Counted from the first letter of the stretch, positions 45,350 through 57,856 are shown. The stretch is DNA of 64,000 nt from Budorcas taxicolor (GCF_023091745.1 NC_068915.1:49720001-49784000), one strand, 5' to 3'. A program made the numbers and translations. The notes: generated by a model from the letters alone, not told the origin.

Positions 45350-45550
45350 TGTATGCTTAGTCATGTCCAACTCTGAAACTCCATGGACTGAAGCCTACCT
45401 GGCTCCTATGTCCATGGGATTTCCCAGGCAAGGATAGTAGAATGGGTTGCCATTGCCTTCTCCAGGGGTCTTCCCCCACCCAGGGATCAAACCTGCATCT
45501 CCTGCATTGGCAGAAACATTTATTACCACTGAGCCACCTTGGAAGCCCTT
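45350..45550 (-). mobile_element. Bov-tA SINE, full length
   Basis: ATGCTTAGTCATGTCCAACT, CATTGCCTTCTCCAGGGGTC and the head complement ATTACCACTGAGCCACCTTG, ending GAAGCCC. The T-run before it is not its tail, since the head end is on the right. Confidence 0.92.
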
Positions 45551-45733
45551 GTTTTTCCCCTTTTACAGTTCCCAAATGCAACTTAGTAATATTAAGTTAA
45601 TTATGGTCTGGCTATATTTTCTTCAATGTCCATTATTTACTCATGTAAATCCATAGTTCTGAAATATTACACTTTTTTCCACATCCTTGGGCAGCAAGAG
45701 TGTACAACAAACAATAAAATTTATAATTAATTA

Positions 45734-46030
45734 TGTCTCTATTGTGGAGAAGGCAATGGCAACCCATACCAGTGCTCTTGCCTGGCAAATCCCATGGACT
45801 GAGGAACTCGGTAGGCTGCAGTCCATGGGGTCACTAAGAGTTGGACACGACTGAGCAACTTAACTTTCACTTTTCACTTTCATGTATTGGAGAAGGAAAG
45901 GGCAACCCACTCCAAGTGTTCTTGCCTGGAGAATCCAAGGGACGGGCGAGCCTGGTGTGCTGCCGTCTCTGGGGTCGCAGAGTCGGACACGACTGAAGCG
46001 ACTTAGCAGCAGCAGCTTGTCTTTATTGTG
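45734..46030 (+). mobile_element. BOV-A2 SINE with 13-base target-site duplication
   Basis: TGTCTCTATTGTG (45734-45746) and TGTCTTTATTGTG (46018-46030) differ at one base. Between them is a complete dimer with linker and AGCAGCAGC tail. Confidence 0.94.
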
Positions 46031-46238
46031 TTACAGATGTAGCCTCCCTCTCTCATTTCAATTCCCCTACTTTGAAGTGCAATAAAATTCTCCGTGTGTG
46101 CACATCTCAGTGTTTGTGTGTGTGTACTCACAAGTAGTTGGGAGGAAATATTTCTTAAACTTAATAAAGTGAGAATGATTACCAAAAATCTTTACAATAA
46201 CAGAATCTAAGATTAAGTGCTGCTGAAGAGTCAGATGC

Positions 46239-46403
46239 AGAGAAAACAATGGCACCCCACTCCAGTACTCTTGCCTGGAAAATCCCATGGACGGAAGAGC
46301 CTGGTAGGCTGGAGTCCACGGGGTCACTGAGTCAGACAGGACTGAGCGACTTCACTTTTACTTTTCACATTCATGCATTGGAGAAGGCAATGGCAACCCA
46401 CTC
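46239..46403 (+). mobile_element. BOV-A2 SINE, 3'-truncated
   Basis: The first monomer (GGCACCCCACTCCAGTACTC) and linker are complete, but the second monomer stops after GGCAACCCACTC. Loss of the 3' end is unusual for a retroposed SINE and suggests a later deletion. Confidence 0.9.
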
Positions 46404-47351
46404 ACAGAATCGAGGAACCTGCACTAAATAGATGTTAGTTTTCAATAAATATATTATCCCAACTCTAGATTTTAAAACAACATTGGGGAAGAATGTGGTT
46501 AATTATTGAGACCACTAGTGTTTTTGAAAGCCAACAGATGGGCAATGCTTCTTAAATCTAAACTCTCAGAATAAAGCAAGTATGAAACTATAACAAAGTT
46601 TCCTCATCTTTTATTAATCTGGCTCTAGGAAGATGCTTTATGATGAGCTTCATAGCATTTTTCAAGTACAAAGATAAAAAGCTATTACAATAACTACTAA
46701 ATTACTGAAGCAATCTCATTTATTATTACTATTCTCCTACAAATATTTTTATCATAGTTATTAATTCTTATGTAAAAATACAGAAATATGGTAAATGTAA
46801 GTAGCTCTAAAATAAGTTCAGGGGAAATTCCTTATTAGAGGTAAGCATTATAGTTCTATGGGAATTTGGGGAGAAATTTCATATTATCAACTATTTGTTC
46901 TTCATAGAGAATTGATGATTTATAGAAAGATACACAAAAGATAAATTTTAATTTTCAGAAAATATTAGGGAAACATTATAACACAGTTTGAAATTGATTT
47001 GCCACAATTAATCATTTCTTATTAAGGTTCATTCTTTCTTCAGTTTTTCATATAGACTCCCTGTTAAAACACTTTTATGCCATTGATCATAGTCTGTAGA
47101 TCATTAGTAAAGAACTATCTGAAAAAAATATGTACACTATGTTTTATCTGTCTTTTCACTATATCACTTGAGAGATATAACGGCCCCAGTAAGTTAGAGT
47201 TATGCTTGTGGAATATGCTATGGTTAGACAAATTTTGGCAGAAATAATTTTTTAAAATGTTGATTCCAGGTTTCTGAGAACTATTTCCCATAGGAACTAA
47301 GAACTAAAACACCCTGACAGAGACTACAAATTTGGACTTAGTTTCAGTTAT
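46404..47351. other. Unassigned AT-rich DNA
   Basis: No recognised element. Confidence 0.45.
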
Positions 47352-47707
47352 TCACTTCAGTCACTCAGTCATGTTATACTCCTTGTGACCCCATGGACTA
47401 TAGCATGCCAGGCTTCCCTGTCCTTCACCATGTCCCAGAGCTTGTTCAAACTCATGTCCATTGAGTTGATAATGCCATCTAACTATCTCATCCTCTATCA
47501 TCCCCTTTTCTTCCTGCTTTCAATCATTTCCAACATCAAAGTCTTTTCTAACCAGTTGACTCTTCACATCAGGTGGCCAAAGTATTGGAGCTTCAGCTTT
47601 AGCATTGGTCTTTCCAATGAATATTCAGGACCTATTTCCTTTAGGATGGACTGGTTGGATCTCCTTGCATTCCAAGGGACAATCACGAGTCTTCTCCAAC
47701 ACCACAG
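47352..47707 (-). mobile_element. BovB LINE 3' fragment
   Basis: Plus-strand CACTTCAGTCACTCAGTCAT, AGGTGGCCAAAGTATTGGAG, GGATGGACTGGTTGGATCTC and TTCTCCAACACCACAGCTG. About 355 bases, opposite in direction to the copy at 48.1-48.5 kb. Confidence 0.93.
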
Positions 47708-48114
47708 CTGAAAGTCTAAATAATAAATTTAAACTGATAGAACCATGGAGTAGTTCAACTTTTCACATAATTCCAAGTACTTTATAGAGGGGAAACCGAA
47801 TCTAGATCAAGGGAATACAGAAGAGCTAGGCCAATTTCATACCCTCTTTGTTTTTCATGATGTCCATAATATAGACATTATAGTATATACTCTATATACT
47901 ATAAATTATATACTATAAATTAAATAATATGCATGAAGCAGTAATGTGTGTGGATCCTGCATTAACCTGTTTTAGTATCTGTCCTTAAAAGTCCTAATTA
48001 TATTTAATCAATGTTAATATTCACTGTAATGATCTTTCATAGAAATGTTATCTGTAAAAGTTATATAAAAAACATTTCTAGTAACATTCACTGCCTTTTT
48101 TCATCAAAATGTGG
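47708..48114. other. Spacer between inverted BovB copies
   Basis: About 400 bases of AT-rich unassigned DNA, with a TATA-rich inverted stretch at 47885-47930. Confidence 0.5.
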
Positions 48115-48512
48115 GGCATTAAGGAAGGCTGAGCAATGAGGAATTGATGCATTTGAACTGTGGTGCTAAAGAAGACTGAGAGTCCTTTGGACTGCATGGA
48201 AATCAAACCAGTCAATCCCAAAGGAAAACAACCCTGAATAGTCACTGGAAGGACTCATGCTGAAGCTCTAATACTTTGACCACCAGATGGGAAGTGCTGT
48301 CTCATTGGAAAAGGCCCTCACACTGGAAAAGATTGAAGGCAGAAAGAGAAGGGGACAACAGAGAAGGAGATGGTTGAATGGCATCATAGACTTAAAGGAC
48401 ATGAGTTTGGGCAAGCTCCAGGAAACAGTGAAGGACCAGGAAGCCTGGCATGTTGCAGTCCATGGGGTCAAAAAGGGTTGGATATGACTGAGCAACTGCA
48501 CAACAACAACTT
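48115..48512 (+). mobile_element. BovB LINE 3' fragment
   Basis: AGGAATTGATGCATTTGAAC, ACTGCATGGAAATCAAACCA, AGGGGACAACAGAGAAGGAG and GGATATGACTGAGCAACTGC. It covers the same 3' region as the minus-strand copy 400 bases away. Confidence 0.92.
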
Positions 48513-48901
48513 GGGTGTATTCTTTAAAAATGCTGCCCACAGAAAGGCTGTCTTGGAATATATTGTAGTTAGCATTTTAATTTCAATATCCTAAAGAAAT
48601 GAAAAATATATTTCTGGTTAAGATTAGTGAGGTAAGTAGTAAAGTTAAGAACAACACAATATGTAGTTTGTGTCACACCGTTGATTGTTCTTTCATGTCC
48701 CATCACCACGGTCCCCACATATAAGGCAAGAAAAGATTCAGTGAGCTATTTTGTTTATTTTTTCACTCAAGAAGTCAGTTAAGCAAGGACAGCTCTAGAT
48801 TTTGAGGGGAAAGACAGTGAATGTTACTAGAAGCTAGCTTCCTGATTCTCCAGATCCCCAGCTTCTGGAAGTCATTTGGATGCTCAAGTGGTGGATAACA
48901 G
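48513..48901. other. Unassigned DNA
   Basis: No recognised element. Confidence 0.45.
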
Positions 48902-49130
48902 GTGGGCTTCCAAGGTGGTGCTAGTAGTAAAGAACTACTTGCTTTCCAATGACAGATACTTAAGAGATGTAGGTTCTGTCTCTTGGTCTGTAAGATCTCC
49001 TGGAGGATGGCATGGCAAACCATGCCAATATACTTGCCTGGAGAATCCCACGGACATAGGAGCCTGATGGGTGTTAGTCCAGTGGGTTGGAAGGAGCTGG
49101 ACATGACTGAAACAACTTAGTAAGCAAGAG
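48902..49130 (+). mobile_element. Bov-tA SINE (Bov-tA2-like), full length
   Basis: GGGCTTCCAAGGTGGTGCTA, AGATGTAGGTTCTGTCTCTT, AGGATGGCATGGCAAACCAT and GAAACAACTTAGTAAGCA. The duplicated AGAGATG-type head segment fits the Bov-tA2 subtype. Confidence 0.88.
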
Positions 49131-51483
49131 GGTAGTCAGTGACTTAATTCTGCTCACTCTCCCCACACTGAAGACAGTTGTGGTGGTCCAAGAACACATC
49201 AAATCATAAAAGTTTACTTCTTGAGCTCCTTGTAAAATCTCCTTTCTAGATACATTTGTGCAACCACTCAAAATCCAAGGATCCCTAGACATAAATTAGG
49301 TTTGGGGGCTTAGATTCTCCAGTCTAGTGAGATTCACCACCAAGACTTTCTGTCATTATTCAGAAACTCCTCCCTCAACTCTTCCCACTCTCCATTGTGA
49401 ACTGAGTCTCTGATAGTATATACCACCTCTGTCTTCAATCCCCAGATTCAGAACTGATGTTCAAGATAGCTACAAGCAACAAAATGGCAACTGACCAAAG
49501 CATTGCCATGTAACTGCTATGCTTGTTTATGTTTGGGTCACTCTTGTCCTAGCATCATAGAGGATATGGTCTTCTTCTATTATTCCCTCTCCCCAAGACA
49601 TGGCCACAGAAACAAATGACAAGAACACAACACCAATTAAGCGATCAAACTTCCTATATAATTGATGCAGCTTCTAAAAACAAACATATAAGTGTGCCCA
49701 CACTGAAGACTTTTCTCTAACACATTTGGGGAGGAGAGCAGGTTTAGAGAATAGGTTTCCAAAGACATCAAGAGGTACTATTTTCTATCCTCCATGTTCA
49801 GGGGAACTCTTTATTTGCACTCTGTCAAATTAACGAGAAATGAGACATATTTTTAAAACCAAAATCCAGGAAAAAACATTTAAAAATGCCTGAGAGACTT
49901 ATTCTTATGTGATTTCATTAAATATCTAGAGACTGAAACCTAGTCTAAATTGATCTATCAGGAATTTTAAGATCCTGAGATTGCTTAGGAGCTTTCAGTC
50001 TGTAGGAGTTAGAGAAAATATGTTTTATATTGCTTTCTTGTGGTAAAATTTCCATCCTTTAGATCATATATTAATGTGAATCTTTTGGCTTTATAAAATA
50101 ATTGTGAAATTAGAGATCAAAGGTAAGAAAGATTGAACAAAGTCATTTTATTTTAATAAAAATCTATGACTGATTACCTATAACTAGGGTGACCATAAGG
50201 CCTGGTGTTCCTGGGAGTGTTCCAGGTATATCAGTGATTCTGGTTGAGTTATTAATAATACCCTCTCTCATTCTCTAAAATGTCATGGTTAGGATGATTA
50301 ACTATATAGCCATACTTCCCATAACTCATTAAAACAAATGCTCTCTGTTTCTATTCTCCATTATTTTAATTTTGACTTCTTTCAGAAGTGAATTATCTTT
50401 TCTTTATTTCTCTTTTGTCAGGTTATTCTTTTTCCAGAAATATAAAAATATAGTTATTTGAGAATATTGCTTTGAAGCAAATGTATATTCTTTGCTCTTT
50501 GAATTATTAGCATAGGACCATTATATTTCAGTTTAATAAATGCTGAGCTAAAGCTTATAATAAAAATAACTTGGAACAACTTGGTTCAATGTGAAAAATT
50601 AAGACAATTTATTCATACCTTATATTACATATGTATATATATATATATGTGCATATGTAAGTATATATTGCATATATGGAGAGAGAGAGACAGATGGACA
50701 GAGACAGAAAAAGATCAAGACACAAATATACAAACGTATATATTCTTGAAAAATATTGATCTGCACCTAAAAACATTTAGTGCTACATCTAAAAATATTT
50801 TTTTTTTCTTAATACTAAGAAGTCTCTTGGAATAAACAGCTTCAAAGTACAGCTTGAAATGGACCAATTGTAAGGAGTAGAACGGGAAACTTACGTTTCC
50901 ATGCACAACTGTGAATAGACTTCCAGACAGCTAAAATGTGTCATTTAAAAGGAATGTGTCTCATTTATGCACTGTTTAGAGTGATTGAAATACATTCCTC
51001 TCACCCAGTTCCTTGGCAAGTGTTTCAATTAAGTGGGCACAAAATTTATCCTAGTGCATGTTCTATTATTCTGCTCTGTAGTATATAATTATATGTGACT
51101 TTGGACTTGTGGAAGCCTTCAGTTGTCAGAAAAATAACACATCTGTTTCAAGATAATAACCGTAACTTTTCTCAGTGGAAACTCTTGTTTGGTAAAAAGC
51201 CACTGGTGCTGGAACCACAGGGCATTTATTTTCATCAATGTATTAGAAAAAAATGGGAAATGTACACAGCTAGTGAAATCTGCAATCAGTGAAATATTAA
51301 TCTATGTAAAAAAGAAGCAAAATTACATGGAAGATGGTACTGTATAATATTTTTTGATAGAAATGGTGTCTCTATTTTGGAGATGAATCATGGGTATATC
51401 AAAGATTATCTAGCACTCACATCTCCCACTGGCGTGAATTAGTAAAGAACTGACAGTAAACAAAGACTTGAGTTCATTCTCCA
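49131..51483. other. Unassigned DNA
   Basis: Over 2 kb without a recognised recent element. It contains a TA/TG-rich run near 50628-50680 followed by AGAGAGAGACAG. The 84-codon frame at 50581-50835 is largely built on that low-complexity tract. The block 49150-49520 is less AT-rich than the rest and could be an old repeat. Confidence 0.4.
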
Positions 51484-51765
51484 CTGTTGTTGCTATTTAG
51501 TCACTAAGTCAGAGCAACTGTTGGCCTATTTTAGCAATGAAGCCTGTGCGTGCATGCTCAGTCGTGTCTGAATCTTTGCAACCCCTTGGACTGCAGCCCT
51601 CCAGGCTCCTATGGGCAAGGAATTTTCCTGAGAATGATGGAGTGGTTGCCATTTTCTTTTCCAGTGACTTTCCAGATCCAGAGATGGAACCTAACTCTCT
51701 TGCATCTCCTGTACTGGCATGAGGATTCTTTACCACTATACCACCAAGAAGCTCTAACTGTACTG
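51484..51765 (-). mobile_element. Bov-tA SINE plus a short older SINE/BovB end
   Basis: The main copy starts near 51546 (GCATGCTCAGTCGTGTCTGA) and ends with the head complement TTTACCACTATACCACCAAG. Just before it, TGTTGCTATTTAGTCACTAA (51488) is the terminal piece of another BovB/Bov-A copy, broken off after about 25 bases. The open frames on both strands are artefacts. Confidence 0.85.
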
Positions 51766-53164
51766 TAACATAAATATTGTGATACACTGATGTCTTGAGA
51801 GCTATGCATATTAGGTTATAAGTTTAGTTCTACATTGAATGGATTCAACTTTTTGTGGAATTTATGTTCCATAGGTTTCTTATTTCCTTAAGGTAAAAAA
51901 CTTAGAATGTTGGAGTAATGTTTAGTCAAATATATATATTTTTAAATCTAATTTCTATCCTTTTAAAAGACTCATACTTGACAAATACAGACATACAGAG
52001 GCAGGTACACATACACACTCAATTACACGGAATAAGAACGTGAGGGCAGATCATGTGATTTCATATGTCTAAAACTGTATCTTGCAAAATTGAATAGTCG
52101 AAGGGGCTTTGTTGGAGATTAGAAAACCTAGAATCCTAGCTCAGCTTTGTCAACATGATAACTGTGTATATGTGACTAAATCAGTTACTTTTGAATCTTT
52201 ATTTCCTCCTCATTCAAAAGAAAGAGTCTGTAAACATTAAGTAGTTTTCAATCTTTCTATTTTATGTAGAAATGATTTACACTTGAAAAAATTCAGAAAT
52301 TCTCACAGGCTGTGTCCATAGCATGCACCACATTTTATTTTTAAAAATTTGCTTTTTAAGAAAATATCATGGAGGTTAAAAGATTTCCCTCCTGCAAAAA
52401 TCAAATTTGAGTTTCACAATATTATATTTTCCATGGAATGGATGTTAAATTACTAACCAAATATTTTTACATTGTCATGATTATTCCTGGAAGTAAACCA
52501 GGATCTAATGAGCTTTTAGTCACTGTCTAAGAAGACTTGATAATTGAAATGGGATGCACAAAATAGGAACATGCTACAACAGGAGGTCTCAGCATTTGAT
52601 CTTAACTTTAAAAAATAATGTCTATCAGGACATTGCCAGCTGCTTTGCTTGACTTTTCTATAGTTCACATTAATTATCATCAATAATTTATTTTCTAAAT
52701 CTAACTTCTTATATTCCATCAAGTAGACTACAAGTATCCTTGTTATGGACTTCTCATTTTTATGATAGCTATTATAAAATATCCATTCTCACAAGCCTAG
52801 AAATTACTCAGAATCAAGTTGGATCAAGTATGAACTTTCTCATTTGTTTAAACACATTTGTTTAAGAATAAAAAATAATCTTTGAGGAATTATCATAGAA
52901 CAAAGTTTAGAACAAAAGTCATAGAACAAAATTTATGGAGTCAGAATTGTAGCAACCATTTTCAATGATTTCAGATCTGAGCCCACTCTCTGGGCAGCTT
53001 TTAAATGTTGATGTTTTGGTATTTGAATCTGAGTAGTTTGCTGCTTTCCATATTGAGAATATCGTTTTGGAGTCATAAGAGAGTTGTACATTGCCATAAT
53101 GGCTTCAAATTCTTTATTCTTTGCTGTATCTACCCTCTTTAGAATGTGACTTTAAAGTTTCTCT
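51766..53164. other. Unassigned AT-rich DNA
   Basis: No recognised element. Contains ATAATC/TAATTAT-rich short palindromic stretches but nothing conserved that I can name. Confidence 0.45.
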
Positions 53165-53525
53165 AATGCAGAGTCTGTCTCTCCTCCATTTGAATCTGGA
53201 TTGGGCTTGAGACTTATTTTGGCCAACAGAATTCAAAGGAAGTAATATCAGATTGCTTCCTAAGATTCAAAATAAGTTACGTGCTTCTGCTCAGTAACTT
53301 GGAAACCTAAGGAGCAGCCTTGAAAATAGCCTAAGCAAGCATGATGGAAGATGGGAGTCCTCTTGAAGCAAAGATGAGACATTCCACCATACACCAAGCT
53401 AGTTCAGCCAGCTCCCGGTCCACCCAGTCCAGCAAAGATTAGATGTACCTAGTTGTCCCCACAACCTCCCTTTCAAATCACCACCCCCTTAGATTAGCAG
53501 TTATTTTAAGTCACTAAGGATTAGA
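53165..53525. mobile_element. Possible ancient LTR-like repeat
   Basis: AATCTGGATTGGGCTTGAGA, TTTTGGCCAACAGAATTCAA and TTATTTTAAGTCACTAAGGA resemble an old mammalian repeat ending in a polyadenylation-like region. Family not assigned. Confidence 0.4.
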
Positions 53526-53526
53526 G

Positions 53527-53628
53527 TTGGGCTTTCCTTATTGAACTAGTGGTAAAGAACCTGCCTGCCAGTGCAGGAGACATAAGAGATGCGGGTTCTA
53601 TCCCTGGATCAGTGGTACATGACATAGC
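53527..53628 (+). mobile_element. Bov-tA SINE, tRNA-related head only
   Basis: GTGGTAAAGAACCTGCCTGC (A-box side), then AGATGCGGGTTCTATCCCTG (B box) are present, but the Bov-A body is missing after GTGGTACATGACATAGCA. It is not a tRNA gene: no anticodon arm or acceptor stem can be built. Confidence 0.85.
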
Positions 53629-53631
53629 AAA

Positions 53632-53658
53632 TTGTTTTTGTTGTTGTTGTTGTTGTTT
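53632..53658. repeat. (TTG)n microsatellite
   Basis: About seven TTG units directly after the truncated SINE. Confidence 0.92.
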
Positions 53659-53723
53659 TAAGATGATAGTTTATTCTATGGGAAATTTTGGGGGAAGTAT
53701 CCATATGTGATTTTACTAGTTTA

Positions 53724-53763
<40 letters not shown>

Positions 53764-53838
53764 TTTAAGATGATAGATCATTCTACTGGAAAATTTTGGG
53801 GAAGTTTCCACACATGATTCTACTAGTTTAGTACATTA
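53656..53838. repeat. Direct duplication of about 70 bases flanking a TA/T tract
   Basis: AAGATGATAGTTTATTCTAT (53661) recurs as AAGATGATAGATCATTCTAC (53767). Both units go on to a GGAAA(A)TTTTGGGG-type block, then CTAGTTTAGTA. The (TA)n run of 53723-53754 and a T run lie between them. The unit is not a repeat I recognise. Confidence 0.85.
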
Positions 53839-56640
53839 AAATCTCTGACTTTAACTGCACTACAGAAAGTAGTTTAAAAAGATATTAGAGGCAAAATCTC
53901 TACATACTGTGAGAAGTGAGAATAATTAAAATTGTTTGACAAGGATTTTAGCCATATTTGTATTGCATTTAATGGAAGCATTTGTTAGCTACAGTACTTG
54001 TGCAGGCATTTTTCAGTGAAAGAACCAGTTATTCTGAGTCTAGTGAACCTGGTTGTAAGTTTCTAGTTTATAGACTTGAAAAAATGAAAAAGATGACAGG
54101 AGCAGCATTCCTGCTATTCAAGAGAGTAATGGGTCAATACTCATCAATATAAGGGAGATGTGTCAGGAATTTTGAATGTTCTAAGGGGATCTTTATAATT
54201 CCTCTATAAATTCTGACCAAATAAATCTATACATTTTTTTTTTTTTTCCTGCAAGATCTGTAGCAGGTTTCTACAATGCTCTAAAATGTCAATTTGGCAT
54301 TGGAAACTGCTGTTTCACAGCAGAAATTGAAAGCAACCATTATGGTTATGCTGAGAAAAGTAATAATTTGCAAGTCAAGGGAAGCTTAGACTTAAAAAAA
54401 ATAACTGATTTTTTCATGAGGTTTTAATTCAGATATCATTATCAAGAATAGAGTACATGTTGCAATGAAATTCAACAGCTTTCTCACTGAGCACTGCTTT
54501 CAAGTGTTCCAGTGAATTGATACAGTCATTATTCTATCAAAATAAACATTCATTGACTAATTATACAGTTCAAGACATTGCCCTGAGCCTCTTCGCATAG
54601 TGGAAATATTCCTTCTTTGAAGTATCAAATATATTTGCTTTGTTTCAGATCTTCTGTGTTTGCAGGGAGCCACTGACTTTGGTCCTGGCTAAACATGATA
54701 AATTAAAACTGGTAAAAAGCAAAAATAGGAATGTATCATGTATATTCCCTCATGCTGTTGTGACATTAGAGACATTATTGTTATTACTGTGTTTCTTGTG
54801 TTAGTGTCTTAGAAATATAAACCTACTTGGAGTTTCAAAAATAATTGCTCACTTCCAAGATACACTGTTTCTTCAGAATGTACTCATATTACAATGCTCA
54901 GTATTTAGAAAGACCCCCTCAGAAAGAAATATACAATAATGTGTATTCATTTATAAACAAATATAAAATATGCTCCCAGTTTAACACTCAAATAAATTCC
55001 AACAATAGTACATTTATGTTCAATGAAACATCACAATGAGTGCTTGATAAATGCTTTTCAATGATTCATTTTGGGAATATTGGTATTTATTTATACATAA
55101 AATATTATTATTTGATGACATATATAAAATATATAAAAAGAAACACCTACAACCGCTTTTCAGGAGAGTTTAAAAATGAGTTTATAATGGTGTCAATTGT
55201 TAATGTCATCTGTTGGTAAGGTAAATTAATTTAACATTTTGCATCAATTTTCATTTATAAATATATAGGCAGGGCCATTTTTATGATATTTACTCATATT
55301 AAATTGGTTTCTATTATCATATTATATTCCCTGGATGATAGTCATAGCATTTTAGTTAACTCTGTTTAACTTTAATAGCTATTAATAGGAAATTCTTTCT
55401 TCTTTCAAATCAATTATGAATCCTTATGTTATTTTAGTTGAACCAAACTAAAATACATGCACATACACTAAGTGATTCAATTTAATATCCTTAAATAGCT
55501 CAATCTCTTCCATCCAGAGCACCTGGAAAAGAATAGGAAGTTTTGATATATCTGGGTATCTATTTTTTCATATTCCTTTTCATTAGTCAGAGCCTTTTTG
55601 TTGTTAAATGGGAATGAGAGTTAACACATAACAAAAAAAGTGGGCAAGATGTGATTGCATTCATTGGAGGCTACATATACAAGGCTTGAAGAAGTCATTT
55701 TCAACAATAGAGATTGAACCATGTTCTGAGAGAAAGAAAAAGGAAAGAGGCATGGAAAAAAACACAAAATGCAGTAGTATATTCCATGCCAAAGAAAAAG
55801 CTAAAGAACAGTTGCTTCATCCACTCATCATTTTCTGGAGTACAGCTCTTATTCCCATGAGGACCAGTTAAGTTTTGTAACCATTCAGTAATGGAATCAT
55901 TCAAATGAACTTCTGTTTTCAACAAACAAAGCTTCTAAAACTTCTGCAGCTTTAAAACAATATTCTGGTTCTATTGTGAGTCATTTTATTGAAACATGGT
56001 TGGTTTGGTTTTGTACTTATAAAGAAAAATATATACTCACAAATAAGTAATTGATTTGATAATTCTCTGCATATTTGAATTATCTATAGCAATGTCCCCT
56101 CTATTTTATACTAGTTATTGAATGTTGGTTCTGTTTTTCAAACAGTAAATAATTTTGACAGTGCTATCTATGGTAGAATGTTGAAATGAATCAATACTTT
56201 TCATAGAATAAAACCTCATTGTTAGCAAAACAAGCCTATTAAACCTAAGGTTATTTCCTATTGCTTTCAACTTTTGAAAAATGCTAACATTGCCACTAGA
56301 CCTTCTTGTAAAATTGGAAACAGGCTGGTTATAGATATATAAGCCAGTGGTACTGTGTCAGCACTTTCTAAATCTGTATTGGTGCTTTCATTCCAAGTAT
56401 AATCAAGGCCAATCCTGTACCAGCCAACACATCTCGGATGTTGTACAAAAATCTTATGCGTATATCGATAATGATTTGCCAGTACTCTTTACAGTACAAA
56501 GAATCTCTTAGGAAGCAAAATGTACAGCTGTCTCAGTAAAAGCATACAGGATTATTCAATTCAAAGTACCCATTTGAAAAGTACAATTTTAGGTTGAAGA
56601 TATAAACAAAAGAAAGCAGTCATCTAGTTATACCGTTTTA
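53839..56640. other. Unassigned AT-rich DNA
   Basis: About 2.8 kb without recognised recent elements. Frames at 54845-55039 and 55686-55871 show no domain. Confidence 0.45.
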
Positions 56641-57146
56641 GTGCATGCATGCTAAGCTGCTTCAGTCATGCCCGACTCTTTGAGACTCTGAATTGTAGCC
56701 TGCCAGGCTCCTCTATCAGAGAAGGCGATGGCACCCCACTCCAGTACTCTTGCCTAGAAAATCCCATGGACGGAGGAGCCTCGTAGGCTGCAGTCCATGG
56801 GGTCGCTAAGAGTCAGACACGACTGAGTGACTTCCCTTTCACTTTTCACTTTCATGCATTGGAGAAGGAAATGGCAACCCACTCCAGTATTCTTGCCTGG
56901 AGAATCCCAGGGACGGGGGAGCCTGGTGGGCTGCCATCTATGGGGTCACACAGAGTCGGACATGACTGAAGCGACTTAGCAGCAGCAGCAGGCTCATTTA
57001 TCCCTGGGATTCTCCACTGGAGAATCCAATCCACTGGAGTGGGATGCCATTTCCTCCTCCAAGGGATCTTCCTGACCCAGGAGTCGAACCTGTGTCTCTA
57101 ATGTGTTCTGCCTTGGCAGGTGAGTTCTTTACCAATAGCGCCACAG
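56641..57146 (-). mobile_element. Bov-tA SINE split by a BOV-A2
   Basis: The 3' part in antisense (GCATGCTAAGCTGCTTCAGT, CCTGCCAGGCTCCTCTATC) lies before the insert. The remainder (TCCCTGGGATTCTCCACTGG, TCTTCCTGACCCAGGAGTCG, TTCTTTACCAATAGCGCCAC) lies after it. Confidence 0.9.
56706..57002 (+). mobile_element. BOV-A2 SINE inside a Bov-tA, with target-site duplication
   Basis: GGCTCCTCTATC (56706-56717) and GGCTCATTTATC (56991-57002) match at 10 of 12 bases. The dimer between them is complete with linker and AGCAGCAGCAG tail. It points opposite to its host SINE. Confidence 0.92.
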
Positions 57147-57155
57147 TCGGACACA

Positions 57156-57676
57156 AGTTCAGTTCAGTTCAGTTCAGTCCCTCAGTCGTGTCCGACTCTT
57201 TGTGACCTCATGAATCGCAGCATGCCAGGCCTCCCTGTCCATCACCAACTCCCAGAGTTCACTCAGATTCATGTCCATCGAGTCAGTGATGCCATCCAGC
57301 CATCTCATCTTCTCTCATCCCCTTCTCCTCCTGCCCCCAATCCCTCCCAGCATCAGTCTTTTCCGATGAGTCAACTCTTCGCATGAGGTGGCCAAAGTAC
57401 TGGAGTTTCAGCTTTAGCATCATTCCTTCCAAAGAAATCCCAGGGCTGATCTCCTTCAGAATGGACTGGTTGGATCTCCTTGCAGTCCAAAGGGACTCCC
57501 AAGAGTCTTCTCCAACACCACAGTTCAAAAGCATCAATTCTTCGGTGCTCAGCCTTCTTCACAGTCCAACTCTCATATCCATACATGACTACTGGAAAAA
57601 CCATAGCCTTGACTAGACGGACCTTAGTCAGCAAAGTAATGTCTCTGCATTTGAATATGCTATCTGACTGAATAAC
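57156..57676 (-). mobile_element. BovB LINE 3' fragment, CpG-rich
   Basis: The plus strand starts with four GTTCA units (the BovB tail complement), continues through CGCAGCATGCCAGGCCTCCC and ends at GTCTCTGCATTTGAATATGC. The coding remnants on the minus strand (57283-57537, with WTARRSNQSILKEISPGISL, and 57371-57688) are in different frames. Preserved CpGs suggest a younger copy. Confidence 0.95.
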
Positions 57677-57856
57677 AACAACAATCATATACTAATTCAT
57701 TTATGCATTTTTGTGATCATGAGTAAGAAACAAGATACCTAACAAGTACCTATTCTTAAAAATAAATTCTATCATGAAAGCATGCTAGTCTAGTATGAAA
57801 AATCTTATAAACACATAAAAAATATAATCTATATTATAAATTGTTATGTAAGAGAT

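Noticed and set aside
46200..46411. ACAGAATC word on both sides of the clipped BOV-A2, considered as a target duplication
   Set aside because: The left word is about 30 bases from the element start and only 8 bases long, so coincidence is likely.
53527..53628. tRNA-like A and B box sequence
   Set aside because: These belong to the tRNA-derived head of Bov-tA. No anticodon or acceptor stem can be formed, and the same head occurs in many SINE copies here.
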